DNA of 38,749 nucleotides from an uncultured Anaerolineales bacterium (GTDB lineage Bacteria; Chloroflexota; Anaerolineae; Anaerolineales; UBA4823): contig CALBUI010000103.1 of the NCBI GenBank assembly GCA_937968125.1, positions 1 through 38,749 on the forward strand, written 5' to 3'. The notes below the pieces were generated by a model that saw only the letters and a list, made by a program, of their open reading frames with translations, ran no database searches and was not told where the DNA came from. This document shows positions 38,024 to 38,749 of this stretch, one piece after another. A program made the translations under genes and the position numbers. Position 1 is the first letter of the stretch; every line of letters starts with the position of its first letter.

Positions 38024-38187
38024 GAGCTGATTCTCCGCGAATTGCGTCCCGCACTTCGTACGGTAAAACTTCTTACGCGAATTTACGCTAATTTCGTTAA
38101 ATTACACGTTCGAGGGGGCGTCTCTTCACCTCGCCACCAAGGATCCCGTGTTACGGGAGCTTGAGCGAGTTTTATTCAAAGATCTAT

Positions 38188-38517
38188 TTAATCCTGTCGA
38201 GTTACATCTTTTATCCAACCCAGATAATCTTCAGAGCCCATAATGATCGGCAAGGCGATGATCTCGGGTACATCATAGGGGTGTACCGCCTTTACCGCGG
38301 GGATCAAATCTTCTTCAAATAAATCAGCTCTACTTTTGACGATCAGCAGCATTTCCTCATCGCGGTTGATCTCCCCCTCCCAGGTATACAGCGAAGTCAC
38401 TGGTGTCATCACATTGACACAGGCAGCCAGTTTCTGGTCCAGCAATGTGTTGGCGATCTGCTGGCTGATTTCCTCATTGGGGCAAGTAATAAAAACGATG
38501 ATGTATTCCACGTTCAT
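38188..38517 (-). CDS. cutA: CutA1 divalent-cation tolerance family protein
   Basis: FITCPNEEISQQIANTLLDQKLAACVNVMTPVTSLYTWEGEI, VKAVHPYDVPEIIALPI. Confidence 0.95.
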   Translation of the reverse strand: MNVEYIIVFITCPNEEISQQIANTLLDQKLAACVNVMTPVTSLYTWEGEINRDEEMLLIVKSRADLFEEDLIPAVKAVHPYDVPEIIALPIIMGSEDYLGWIKDVTRQD

Positions 38518-38585
38518 GGTTCGCGCTCCTATTTTCTGGCTGATTCAACAATACTCAATTTGACCTCGATAAAGTGCGTCGCACT

Positions 38586-38749
38586 TTAAGGATTGTAGTG
38601 ATTTCGCAAGTAAAAATATATCAGGCCGTTGAAAAAGTAGGTGTTGTAGCGTGCCTTGAACGCTAGATAAAGCTCTTTGAATAAATAAAATAGTTCAATG
38701 CTTTTGTGATTTACCAACCTTTTCAGGTTCTGTCCTGTTGCTACCATCA
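38586..38749 (-). mobile_element. IS-type DDE transposase C-terminal fragment, running off the right edge
   Basis: My minus-strand translation: MVATGQNLKRLVNHKSIELFYLFKELYLAFKARYNTYFFNGLIYFYLRNHYNP*. The ATGQNLKRLV motif is typical of transposase C-termini. Overlapped by a TIR-like CAGGCCGTTGAAAAAGT. Absent from the ORF track because it is under 60 aa. Confidence 0.65.

Overview
This 38.7-kb window looks like a Chloroflexi (Anaerolineae-like) chromosome segment; the taxonomy is inferred from gene content and style only. Most of it is housekeeping: rhomboid-gmk, an FmdB-like zinc ribbon, tmk, an R3H/AAA ATPase, a GNAT-like protein, pdxT-pdxS, a co-directional serA / M32 peptidase / REC / lipoprotein / lipoprotein / KamA run, trxA, a Fur-family regulator with cbiMQO, metK behind a SAM-I riboswitch, the rpsB-tsf-pyrH-frr-uppS-cdsA cluster, birA, gyrA, a GltD-like oxidoreductase, a MacB-type ABC transporter, and cutA. 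The most interesting parts are: (i) a 1571-aa protein fusing a Hanks kinase, a LuxR-type HTH, a STAND NTPase, a TM helix and WD40 repeats; (ii) beside it, a small secreted or anchored protein made of five 23-aa repeats in exact register (Y-x-x-S-E core); (iii) a 42-bp perfect palindrome overlapping the -10 box and ending 2 nt before the start codon of the Fur-family gene upstream of cbiMQO; (iv) a CbiM-PDGLE fusion whose SD-supported start would mask the conserved N-terminal Met-His; (v) an intergenic mosaic of GTTYCAA/TTGRAAC inverted repeats and tRNA-arm-like hairpins near 6.76-7.0 kb; (vi) a tandem 24-bp repeat and dispersed GCGAATT motifs flanking the kinase/STAND locus; (vii) a transposase C-terminus at the right edge that is not in the supplied ORF track. 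No CRISPR array, rRNA or confident tRNA was found.
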